DNA of 22,605 nucleotides from an uncultured Deferribacteraceae bacterium. Lineage in GTDB: Bacteria; Chrysiogenota; Deferribacteres; Deferribacterales; Mucispirillaceae. The stretch is from contig CAMQYB010000005.1 of assembly GCA_947039055.1 (NCBI GenBank), positions 1-22,605 on the forward strand, given 5' to 3'. Numbering within the stretch: position 1 is the first letter of the stretch; every line of letters starts with the position of its first letter. Positions 7,126-14,796 of the stretch are shown here, piece by piece. The position numbers and the translations under genes were made by a program. The notes under the pieces are model-generated. The model saw only the letters and a list, made by a program, of their open reading frames with translations, was not told the origin of the DNA and made no database searches.

Positions 7126-9430
7126 GAGTTGCAGTAGGTAACTCAAATACTCCATCATCTTTCATATTTATTTTCTTAACTTCAAGCTTACCGTAAGCCG
7201 AAACATAAGATAAATATATATCGCCTGTTGGTAAAGCTTTATCTGGTTCTGCTCCAAAAGTATCCTTATTAACAGCTTTAACTTTATCAGAGTTATCTAC
7301 TATAGTAATACCTGCCTTAATATTACTATTGCTGCTAGGAATTGTAATACTTGTAGCTCCACCTGCAAAAGTTGCTAAACTGCCATCCTCTCTAATTCTT
7401 AATGGAGTCATAACTATATCAGCACCTTTTTTATATAAAAAGTAAAGATTATCTCCCTCTGATATAAGCTGTGCATCAACAAAATCAGTACCCGCAGATA
7501 TATTAGATAAGTTCTGCTTCGTCCATTTAGGATCAGTATTATTTGAGTTATAGATATATATATCCGTTCCAGCACCTACTGTAGTAACAGCGTATAATCT
7601 TCCACCTGCATAAGCTAATGAAATAGTATTAGTCTTAACATCATTAACAGCAGGTAATCCTGTGCCTGTTATTTCTGTACCCCATTTACCTGTATCTGGT
7701 TTAACATCAAGGAAAGATGTAGACACTGAGAACTTATTACCACCCTGAGTAGTTAGACCAGCTGTAAATAATTCATTTCCTTTTACAACGATTGTTTGAA
7801 CCATATCTTGATCATGCTTAATCGTATACTTTCCACCTGTGATTGTGGTTTCTAGACCTGCACTACTTGCAACATAAAGAGTGTTATTATCTGTTGTTGT
7901 TACAAAACCATTTACAACCGCCTTTACGTTTGCCTTTGCATTACGTTTTGCATCTATATAGTTACCATTATCTGATAAATTCACTGGAGCTAAACCAGGT
8001 TTTAATTTTAATGTTACAAGATTATCAAGACTATCTGTTACTGTAGCAAATATATCTTTACCTTTAGATTGTAATGATGAAGACATAACCTTATAACCTG
8101 TAGTTATGCTTGAGTCCCACTTAGGGGTATCAGATATATCTGTTGTATATGACAACATAATATCATTAACACCTGTTTGTGAAAGAACATACGTTACATT
8201 ATCAGCAACAAGAGTTGAAATCTCTGAGTTTGCCACAAGAGTTTTAGTGCTAACAACTTGAGCAGTACCACCTTCCATACCAACAGACCTTGTAGCTAGC
8301 ACAGAAGTATCGTTATCAACATGTTTAACATGTTCTGGGTGATCCCAAAACTGTGCAATATTATTTTTATTTTTAAAGTATATCTCTAACTTTTTATCAT
8401 CATAGGTATTTCCAGTTATTTGAATACCAACTAATTTACCTGAATTAACTTCCTTGTATACAGCTTTCGTATTGTCTGCAAGACTCGGTTGAGATTCAAA
8501 TGTAAATAATGCTTTAGTATCTGTAGAGTTCGTGATTGTACCATTATCATGAATATTAGCACCGTTATTTTCTAATGCAAATTGATATCCAAATTTTCTT
8601 GCGTTATCAACAAATGTTTCAGGAAAAACATCTGCATTTGCATTAGCTTCATCAAAGTTAATTGATTGATATTCCGTCCAAAAAACAGACTCATCATCTT
8701 TATTACCCTTCTTGTCGAAATAAAATTTTAAATCCTTATTGTCTCCCTCGCCTACAACCTCAACACCTAAATAACTATTATTACGTTCTTTAGCTTTATA
8801 TCGTGATCTATTTAGTGCTAATCCACCCTGATCCACAATATCAAAAATTATGATATCTTCATCATGATAATAGACAATAGTACCTGTTTGTAATAAATTA
8901 ATATAAGCATTGTTTTTAGGATAAACATATCTTGTTTTCGGTGCTATATCTAAAAAACCTACCTGTTTTGGTGAAATGTTATCACTAATGGTGTCTGTAA
9001 GGTTAATATCCTCTTCATAATTCCAATAAAACCCACCACTAATTGATGTGTCATACTGGAACTCTAAATATTTACTATTCCCTGTTCCATTAACCTTAAC
9101 AATAAACAATCTATCATCAACAGCTTTAGGCACTTTAGCACCAGTATCTGTAGGTAGCTTAGCATTATAAATCGCTCTTGAATTATCACCCTCGATCTGC
9201 TCAACATAATTATATATCACGAACGTGTTATCATTAGACATGATTGATCCATTATCAGCTAGGTGAAGTGTTGTGTTATCAAATAGCGGTGAACTGTAAT
9301 TATTCATCGCTGCAAACGCAGTAAAATTATCAAACGAGCTTGCCCCTGGTGCAGCTTCTTGCGTGCAAGATATTAAGAATGTTGCCGTAATTAATCCTAA
9401 AATTTTAATTTTATCAAATCGCTTATGCAT
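7121..9430 (-). CDS. Divergent three-module lipoprotein of the array family
   Basis: This 769-residue lipoprotein has a signal peptide ending in LISC (Cys22). Three modules follow at about 34-143, 155-259 and 272-370. Shared elements are RAIYNA, SYLGVEVVGEG, DLKFYFD, VFWTEYQSINF, NTKAVYK, LEIYFKN and FWDHPEHVKH. After module 3 it carries VLATRSV, matching LLATRT/ILATRT in the array proteins. The C-terminal half is beta-rich with repeated short strands, compatible with a propeller-like domain. It differs from the array proteins in its N-terminus (MHKRFDK rather than MFKxL), its promoter and its terminator, so it looks like an older or separate branch. The ATG at 9430 follows a purine-rich AGAGAGAGAA. 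I do not recognise the family by name; surface display is inferred. Confidence 0.85.
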   Translation of the reverse strand: MHKRFDKIKILGLITATFLISCTQEAAPGASSFDNFTAFAAMNNYSSPLFDNTTLHLADNGSIMSNDNTFVIYNYVEQIEGDNSRAIYNAKLPTDTGAKVPKAVDDRLFIVKVNGTGNSKYLEFQYDTSISGGFYWNYEEDINLTDTISDNISPKQVGFLDIAPKTRYVYPKNNAYINLLQTGTIVYYHDEDIIIFDIVDQGGLALNRSRYKAKERNNSYLGVEVVGEGDNKDLKFYFDKKGNKDDESVFWTEYQSINFDEANANADVFPETFVDNARKFGYQFALENNGANIHDNGTITNSTDTKALFTFESQPSLADNTKAVYKEVNSGKLVGIQITGNTYDDKKLEIYFKNKNNIAQFWDHPEHVKHVDNDTSVLATRSVGMEGGTAQVVSTKTLVANSEISTLVADNVTYVLSQTGVNDIMLSYTTDISDTPKWDSSITTGYKVMSSSLQSKGKDIFATVTDSLDNLVTLKLKPGLAPVNLSDNGNYIDAKRNAKANVKAVVNGFVTTTDNNTLYVASSAGLETTITGGKYTIKHDQDMVQTIVVKGNELFTAGLTTQGGNKFSVSTSFLDVKPDTGKWGTEITGTGLPAVNDVKTNTISLAYAGGRLYAVTTVGAGTDIYIYNSNNTDPKWTKQNLSNISAGTDFVDAQLISEGDNLYFLYKKGADIVMTPLRIREDGSLATFAGGATSITIPSSNSNIKAGITIVDNSDKVKAVNKDTFGAEPDKALPTGDIYLSYVSAYGKLEVKKINMKDDGVFELPTATP

Positions 9431-9519
9431 CTGTGTGTTCTCTCTCTTTTATTTCTCATCAGTTTTAGACATCTACACTACATAAATTATGTGTAGTTGA
9501 TCCGATAGTTATATTTAAT

Positions 9520-9548
9520 AATATAAGTCAATGGTACTATAATGTCAA
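9520..9548 (-). promoter_or_regulatory. Promoter of the 7121-9430 lipoprotein gene
   Basis: TTGACA (9548-9543, perfect -35) is followed after 17 nt by TATATT (9525-9520). It predicts a leader of about 80 nt. The leader contains an interrupted palindrome with arms CTACAC (9473-9478) and GTGTAG (9491-9496), which could be an operator or leader hairpin. The sequence differs from the shared array promoter. Confidence 0.75.
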
Positions 9549-9724
9549 AAACAATATTAATTATTTCTCAATAAGTTTTCTATAAAGTAACAATTGTTTC
9601 ATCATTTTTTATTAAATACCTATACATATAAAGCGTTTATAATAATAAATTTAGTTTATACAACAAAGCTTATTATATTTTATTTTTATGATCAATATTA
9701 AAATTTATTATACTATTTATATCG
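9549..9724. other. AT-rich intergenic stretch without recognised features
   Basis: This lies between the promoter of the 7121-9430 gene and the terminator of the next unit. It is very AT-rich. No ORF with an SD, tRNA-like structure or long inverted repeat was seen. Confidence 0.5.
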
Positions 9725-9759
9725 AATATAAAAAGAGGATGAGCATTACACTCACCCTC
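9725..9759 (-). terminator. Array terminator, unit 1
   Basis: Nine-base arms at 9735-9743 and 9751-9759 surround CATTACA. The minus-strand U-run comes from 9725-9734. One pair is G-U only in the minus-strand RNA and a mismatch in the other strand, which fixes the orientation. It ends the 9831-12002 transcript. Confidence 0.85.
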
Positions 9760-9769
9760 TCTATTTTCA

Positions 9770-9790
9770 TTAGTAATTTATAGTTACTAA
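9770..9790 (-). ncRNA. Conserved 3'-UTR hairpin, unit 1
   Basis: TTAGTAA (9770-9776) and TTACTAA (9784-9790) pair over a 7-nt loop, between the stop codon and the terminator. The same element is present in other units of the array. Confidence 0.6.
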
Positions 9791-9830
9791 AATTTTACTC
9801 TTTACGTTTTACTCTTTGCTCTTTAACAAA

Positions 9831-12002
9831 CTAAAGAGGCATTGTATATGCTTTATTGTAAAGCATTGGATTGCTGTATTTAAGATCTTCTGGAGATCCA
9901 TCTCCAACATAAACTTTAAATATTCCCATACCAGGTAGTGCAACTACACCAGGAACAATCGCAGCCTCTTCTCCAACAGGATCACTCTCAGCTAATTTTG
10001 TAACAGTATTTGCCGTAGTATCAACATGATAAACCTCAGTCATAGCATCTGTTCTTGTAAAGTAAACAGTTGTTTCATCAGCTACTATAGAAGTGGTTAC
10101 CGCATTAGATACAACTGAACCTACAACTTCAGTCCATACATAAATATTATCTCTAGGATCGTTATCTTTATACAGTTTCTCGCCACTAACAACATACAAT
10201 GCAGTACCTATTGCAAATAGTTTGATATTAGCAGTAGTAGCAGGAAGGTTACCAGTTATATTTGACGGAACAGACTCTGCAGTCATTTTATTAATCACAG
10301 GAGTAGTTGCGTTCATAATACCACCGATAAAAACATCTGTACCTATTGTAACTACTGATTTAGGATCCATAGCTTTAGTATCAGAATATAAATTTTTACC
10401 TGTCTGAACACCGTCAACAGTTACTTTACTAAGTGCTGCTTGATTAGAGGCTAAAGTTGCAATAAAGAAACCATCGTTATCATTAATTGATCCAGCACCT
10501 ATTGCATAACTTTCACATAAAACTTTCTGGTTTGAAGAAACTAGTGATATCGGATCTCCATTAGATTTAAAGAACTCAACATTTGCAAATCCTGCATCCA
10601 CTCCATCTTGAACAGCTAAGAACACATCATCACCGATAAATTGTAACGAAGTAGATATCATATTATCAACGATTGTTCCAGTAACATTTGAGCTTGTTGT
10701 AGTTACTGTTTTACCGTTTATAACATTTTTAAATAATGTACCGCCAGAATTAAGAGTCTCATTATCTGCAAGTGTGTATGCGATATTATCTTTATACACT
10801 GTTGAAACAGCTCCATTAGTTTTTACATTTGCCTGTGTAAGTGTTGCAGTTGGAATTGAATTATCTGTTACTCCAAATCCACCGTTAATAGTTCTTGTAG
10901 CTAACAGAACACCGTTAGCTGATGCAAATTTAACTTGAGCTGGATCTGTCCAGTAAGCACCAGTAGGAGCTGTACTGTTATCAAAATAGAAATTTAATTT
11001 TGCACCATCAACTTCAACACCAAAATATTCATCTGCATCAGGATTTTTATAAACAGCTGTAGTTGATGTTTTTTCCTCTGCGACTGTATAAGTTTTAGTA
11101 TTAAAAAGTATATCTCCAGCTGTAGGAGTTGTATCACCAAGTTTAGTTAATGTTCCAAGTTTTGTAATAACAAGTTGATACGACTTACCAGCAACATTCT
11201 CTTTGAAACTTAGCTCTGGAAGAGATGTAGTTGCTTCTGTAGTAAATACAACATCATCAGCTGATGCAAAATATGTAGGAGCTGAAGCTGTACCGTTTAC
11301 ATAAAATTTTATCACTCTTGGACTTGCTGTATTTACTAGTTCAACACCTAAAAACTCATTAGGGTCTAATACATTTGTGCTTTGATACACAGCATGAGTT
11401 TTATTATCACTAAGTTTATTGTTGTATGTAAATAAAATATGATTACCGGCATCAACCACATTACCACCAACTATAGAAAACGATTTACCACCAGGAAGTA
11501 TATATCCTGTTCCTGCTGAAAGATTAATAAAATTATCAATCACTGCTGGAATAGTATTTACAGTTTTTGTTGCATCAAAAGTAACAGTTCCCGATGTTGT
11601 AAAAAATTCTGATACATCACCTGTCCCTTTATTGAACACAAATTTTAATTGTCTAGTATCGCCCGTACCTAAAACTTCTACACCAAAAAATTGTGCATCA
11701 CCAAATTTGTACACAGCTTGAGTGTTATTAGTTTTTACTGGTTGATCTACATAAGTGTAGAATAAAGTTTTGTTATCAAAACCATCTACTATAGTTCCAG
11801 TATTATTATCAAGGTTCAGTTTCATACCATTGATAATCGGATTAGTGTATCCTTTCATTCCTGCAAAGTGCGTAAAATTATCATACGTCTCTGGACCTGG
11901 TGCTGGTGCTGGTGTAGTTCCTGAATCATCATCTGAGCATGCAGCAAATACCGTAAGCACACCTAGAGCTAATAACATTAACTTACTTAATTGTTTAAAC
12001 AT
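9831..12002 (-). CDS. Array lipoprotein 1, three modules plus C-terminal beta domain
   Basis: This 723-residue lipoprotein has the signal MFKQLSKLMLLALGVLTVFAAC (Cys22), then SDDD and an Ala/Pro linker. Three modules lie at about 43-142, 157-253 and 267-359. Each carries AVY (at 97, 204 and 316), FFGVEV/FLGVEL/YFGVEV about 10-15 residues later, LKFVF/IKFYV/LNFYF, and a closing VTF/VVF/VKF. The C-terminal half (365-723) is beta-rich, possibly a propeller, and ends in KAYTMPL. It has an SD (AAGGAGA), its own promoter and its own terminator. Residues 125-158 are almost identical to the 19680-21809 paralog, and residues 81-110 to the 14797-16917 paralog. Probably surface or periplasmic; the ligand is unknown. 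Confidence 0.88.
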   Translation of the reverse strand: MFKQLSKLMLLALGVLTVFAACSDDDSGTTPAPAPGPETYDNFTHFAGMKGYTNPIINGMKLNLDNNTGTIVDGFDNKTLFYTYVDQPVKTNNTQAVYKFGDAQFFGVEVLGTGDTRQLKFVFNKGTGDVSEFFTTSGTVTFDATKTVNTIPAVIDNFINLSAGTGYILPGGKSFSIVGGNVVDAGNHILFTYNNKLSDNKTHAVYQSTNVLDPNEFLGVELVNTASPRVIKFYVNGTASAPTYFASADDVVFTTEATTSLPELSFKENVAGKSYQLVITKLGTLTKLGDTTPTAGDILFNTKTYTVAEEKTSTTAVYKNPDADEYFGVEVDGAKLNFYFDNSTAPTGAYWTDPAQVKFASANGVLLATRTINGGFGVTDNSIPTATLTQANVKTNGAVSTVYKDNIAYTLADNETLNSGGTLFKNVINGKTVTTTSSNVTGTIVDNMISTSLQFIGDDVFLAVQDGVDAGFANVEFFKSNGDPISLVSSNQKVLCESYAIGAGSINDNDGFFIATLASNQAALSKVTVDGVQTGKNLYSDTKAMDPKSVVTIGTDVFIGGIMNATTPVINKMTAESVPSNITGNLPATTANIKLFAIGTALYVVSGEKLYKDNDPRDNIYVWTEVVGSVVSNAVTTSIVADETTVYFTRTDAMTEVYHVDTTANTVTKLAESDPVGEEAAIVPGVVALPGMGIFKVYVGDGSPEDLKYSNPMLYNKAYTMPL

Positions 12003-12141
12003 TTTGAATTTCTCCTTTTCTTTCTTTTCTCTTTATTTATACTAAAAATAAATATATGCTCATAACCTTAACCATATATATATTATATCTACTCAATTAA
12101 AATATCGATCATCAAACATATCAAAAATATTATCTTGCATA

Positions 12142-12170
12142 ATTATATTTTTTCTTAATCAATCTCTCAA
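12142..12170 (-). promoter_or_regulatory. Shared array promoter, unit 1
   Basis: TTGAGA (12170-12165), a 17-nt spacer and TATAAT (12147-12142). Spacer and flanks closely match the other array promoters. The predicted leader is about 130 nt, longer than in the sister units. Confidence 0.85.
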
Positions 12171-12220
12171 ATTATTAATTATAAGTTATATATAAAAGCT
12201 TGTGTTGAGAGTAAGATATA

Positions 12221-12300
12221 ACGTTTAAATATTATTTATCACGTTAATTATCTCGTTATTTATTCAGAGTAATCTTTATATTAATTTAATATTTAAACGT
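12221..12300. repeat. 14-bp perfect inverted repeat flanking 52 bp
   Basis: ACGTTTAAATATTA (12221-12234) is perfectly inverted at 12287-12300. It lies between the terminator of one unit and the promoter of the next. There is no target duplication, no transposase, and no equivalent in the other intergenic regions. It may be a regulator site, a large hairpin or a decayed small element. Confidence 0.55.
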
Positions 12301-12312
12301 AAATGATCTAAT

Positions 12313-12340
12313 AAAAAAAGGATGAGTATTACACTCACCC
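12313..12340 (-). terminator. Array terminator, unit 2
   Basis: GGATGAG (12320-12326) and CTCACCC (12334-12340) pair over 7 nt. One pair is G-U in the minus-strand RNA only. Seven A residues (12313-12319) give the U-run. It ends the 12399-14543 transcript. Confidence 0.85.
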
Positions 12341-12350
12341 TTCATATATA

Positions 12351-12370
12351 TAATTACTGATTTATAATTA
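12351..12370 (-). ncRNA. Probable 3'-UTR hairpin, unit 2 (divergent)
   Basis: TAATTA at 12351-12356 and 12365-12370 can pair over 8 nt, at the position of the TTAGTAA/TTACTAA hairpin in the other units. The sequence differs and the stem is all A-T, so support is weak. Confidence 0.35.
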
Positions 12371-12398
12371 CAAAAATAAATTTAAAACCTATAACTAT

Positions 12399-14543
12399 TT
12401 AATAAATAGATGTAGGCATTGTAAACGGTGTATCAAATACTTTAAGATGATGATATCTAAGTAAATTTTTACCATCTATTGTTTCAACATCAAAAATGAC
12501 TATACCTAAATCAGACCCTAATGAAACAAGTGAAGGTGTTACACTAGATACAACCGTTATCACAACTCCCTCAGCTATCTTATTTAATACTGTATCATTA
12601 AGCGTATACGCTATTGGTTTGAGCGGAATACCGTGAAATAATCTAGATGTTATATACACATATTTATCATCAGCCGTAATAGCCTCAAACTCTACTGGAA
12701 GAGTAGCACCTGTAACTAGAAACGATCCATTATTAAGAAGTTTATACATTTTAGTACTAGTATCTGTTACAACTAAATATAAAGTGTTATTAAAAACAAA
12801 TAACTTTCCATCTGTTCCTGTAACTGTCGCAAACTCTGTTACAGTATTAGAAGTTGTTACAACACGATTAACTATAACGTCTTCACCAACATCTCCTGCA
12901 ACATAAACATCATCACCTATTTTAACAACTGATGTTGGAGCTAGATTACTATTTGCAAGTGCAACGATGCTATAATTATTCATACCAGCAGCTATGACCT
13001 TACGAACCTTTGCCTCAGTTTTTGTTAAATTATTACTTGCTAGATAAAAACCGTTACTAAACTCTGCACCTATCGCATAGAACATTCCAGCAAAACTGCT
13101 AACATGTCCATCACCCACATCTATAACCACTCCCTCTTCATCAAACATTTTAATGTCTCCACTATCTCGTGAGATTATGTACGGAGTTTTATCTATAACT
13201 TGTAATGAGTCTGACGTAATATTAGCAACAGCATTTGTTGCAACTTGTGAACTTGAACCGATAACCCCTACCTCATCTGCTATCCCTTTATATAACGTAC
13301 CTGGTTCTTCTGCAGTTTTATTATCAGCCAATATATACACTATATCATTTTTATACTGTGCAGATATAAAGCCCTCGGTTGGAACTTCCATTTCAGCAGT
13401 TGTAACATTATCACTTGGTACACCATTTAAAAATTCACCATTAAGTGTTCTTGTAGCTAAGATCGTATCTGCACCTTCTACAAACTTAACAGCTTCAGGA
13501 GTTGTCCAGTAAACTGGATTATCACGACTATTATCGAAATAAAAATCTAAATTAGCTTCATTAATTTTTGCACCAAAATATTCATTTTTACCAGTAACTT
13601 GATATACTGCAGTAAGAGGTGAATCGCTTTTATTATATTTATAGACTGTTCCATAAGATTCAATATCTCCGTTCAAACCGATTAGACTCAACATACCTTC
13701 GTAATTAATAATAAGTTGAAATAATTTATAAGCAACATTATCTAAATATGTTTTAGGTGGAAGATTTACAGTAGCTTTATTATCAAAATTTACACCCTCA
13801 GCTGTTGGAAAATATGTTGGACTTGAAGCCGTGCCATCAACATAAAAATCTAATACTCGTGGACTCTCATCACTCACCAATATAACACCTATAAACTGAT
13901 TAGGATTTACAGCACTTGAACTCTCATATACTGCATGGGTTTTGTTATCGTTTAAATAATTATTGAATGTGAAGTGAACATGATTATCATCATCAACCAT
14001 ATCCGTTCCAGATATAAAGAACGACTCTGTATCTAAAAATTTATACCCTCCACCTGCTGCTAAGTTTATAAAATTATTAATCGACTCTGGAATATTAGTT
14101 TTAGTTTTTAATGGATCAAAATTAACATCTTTTCCATTTTCAAAAAACTCTGATTTATTATCAGCACTTTTATTAAATATAAATTTTAACTGTTTATCAG
14201 CTCCAGTACCTATAATCTCTACACCCATAAAACCGTTAGCACCTGCTCTATATACAGCCCTCGTATTATTATATTTATCTGGTTGATCTACATATGTGTA
14301 AAATATAGTTTTATTATCAGCATTATCTAAAATATCACCGATTGTTTTATCTTTACTATCATCTGCAAGGTTTACTTTCATACCTTTTATAATAGGATTT
14401 GCATAACCGTTCATAGATGCGAACTCTATAAAATCTTTAGCCTCAGCAGGTGGAGTATCATCTTTTTTATCATCAGCACATGAAATAAATATCGTTAACA
14501 TTCCTGCTGATAATAGTATCAACTTCCATAAATTCTTAAACAT
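12399..14543 (-). CDS. Array lipoprotein 2, three modules plus C-terminal beta domain
   Basis: This 714-residue protein has the signal MFKNLWKLILLSAGMLTIFISC (Cys22), followed by an Asp/Lys-rich linker. Three modules have AVYRAG/GFMGVEIIG, THAVYE/FIGVILV and TAVYQV/EYFGAKI cores, and LKFIFN, LDFYVDG and LDFYFDN strands. After ILATRTLNGEF the C-terminal half has recurring strand pairs such as DDVYVAG, GKLFVFNNTLYLVV, DDKYVYITSR and LGIVIFDVE, which suggest propeller blades. The tail is TPFTMPTSIY. From module 3 onward it is clearly closest to the 19680-21809 paralog. The ATG at 14543 follows GAGAGG. A standalone promoter and terminator make it a separate transcription unit. Function unknown. 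Confidence 0.88.
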   Translation of the reverse strand: MFKNLWKLILLSAGMLTIFISCADDKKDDTPPAEAKDFIEFASMNGYANPIIKGMKVNLADDSKDKTIGDILDNADNKTIFYTYVDQPDKYNNTRAVYRAGANGFMGVEIIGTGADKQLKFIFNKSADNKSEFFENGKDVNFDPLKTKTNIPESINNFINLAAGGGYKFLDTESFFISGTDMVDDDNHVHFTFNNYLNDNKTHAVYESSSAVNPNQFIGVILVSDESPRVLDFYVDGTASSPTYFPTAEGVNFDNKATVNLPPKTYLDNVAYKLFQLIINYEGMLSLIGLNGDIESYGTVYKYNKSDSPLTAVYQVTGKNEYFGAKINEANLDFYFDNSRDNPVYWTTPEAVKFVEGADTILATRTLNGEFLNGVPSDNVTTAEMEVPTEGFISAQYKNDIVYILADNKTAEEPGTLYKGIADEVGVIGSSSQVATNAVANITSDSLQVIDKTPYIISRDSGDIKMFDEEGVVIDVGDGHVSSFAGMFYAIGAEFSNGFYLASNNLTKTEAKVRKVIAAGMNNYSIVALANSNLAPTSVVKIGDDVYVAGDVGEDVIVNRVVTTSNTVTEFATVTGTDGKLFVFNNTLYLVVTDTSTKMYKLLNNGSFLVTGATLPVEFEAITADDKYVYITSRLFHGIPLKPIAYTLNDTVLNKIAEGVVITVVSSVTPSLVSLGSDLGIVIFDVETIDGKNLLRYHHLKVFDTPFTMPTSIY

Positions 14544-14567
14544 ATTTAAACCTCTCTATTTTGTATA

Positions 14568-14596
14568 ATTATATTTTTACTTTTTATATTTTTCAA
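14568..14596 (-). promoter_or_regulatory. Shared array promoter, unit 2
   Basis: TTGAAA (14596-14591), a 17-nt spacer and TATAAT (14573-14568), followed by the conserved TATAATTATAC context. The -35 and spacer are the most divergent of the five. The predicted leader is short, about 20 nt. An AAACCGTTA-type motif lies about 25 bp upstream of the -35, as in unit 5. Confidence 0.8.
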
Positions 14597-14686
14597 AAAA
14601 ACAATTACAATCAATTAATTAAACCGTTAGTTAATAGAAAGATAATTAATATCTAACATAAATAATATTAATAATAAAATAGTAAC

Positions 14687-14713
14687 AAAAAAGGATGAGC
14701 ATAACACTCATCC
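14687..14713 (-). terminator. Array terminator, unit 3
   Basis: GGATGAG (14693-14699) and CTCATCC (14707-14713) form a perfect 7-bp stem over 7 nt, with six A residues at 14687-14692 giving the U-run. It ends the 14797-16917 transcript. Confidence 0.85.
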
Positions 14714-14725
14714 TATCTACATATC

Positions 14726-14760
14726 TTAGCAACTATTAACTCATAATTAATAGTTACTAA
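14726..14760 (-). ncRNA. Conserved 3'-UTR hairpin, unit 3 (extended)
   Basis: Fourteen-base arms at 14726-14739 and 14747-14760 pair over a 7-nt loop. The only non-Watson-Crick pair is U-G in the minus-strand RNA and would be a mismatch (C-A) in the plus strand. It keeps the TTAG/CTAA ends of the other units but is longer. Confidence 0.65.
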
Positions 14761-14796
14761 AACCTAATTCTAAACTTATAAACAATTAAATAAAAT

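Noticed and set aside
7843..8046. Plus-strand ORF inside a lipoprotein gene
   Set aside because: It is antisense to a clear gene, Leu/Tyr-rich in a way expected from reverse reading, with no SD or homology. The other antisense ORFs (for example 1455-1838, 3266-3751, 13153-13512, 16343-16636) were rejected for the same reason.
11896..11940. Bacteroidetes origin suggested by the CSDDD lipoprotein start
   Set aside because: The clear SD sites and TTGAnA/TATAAT promoters do not fit Bacteroidetes, which use a different promoter type and rarely rely on SD.
12221..12300. MITE or insertion sequence
   Set aside because: No target-site duplication, no transposase and no second copy in the window; kept only as an inverted repeat.
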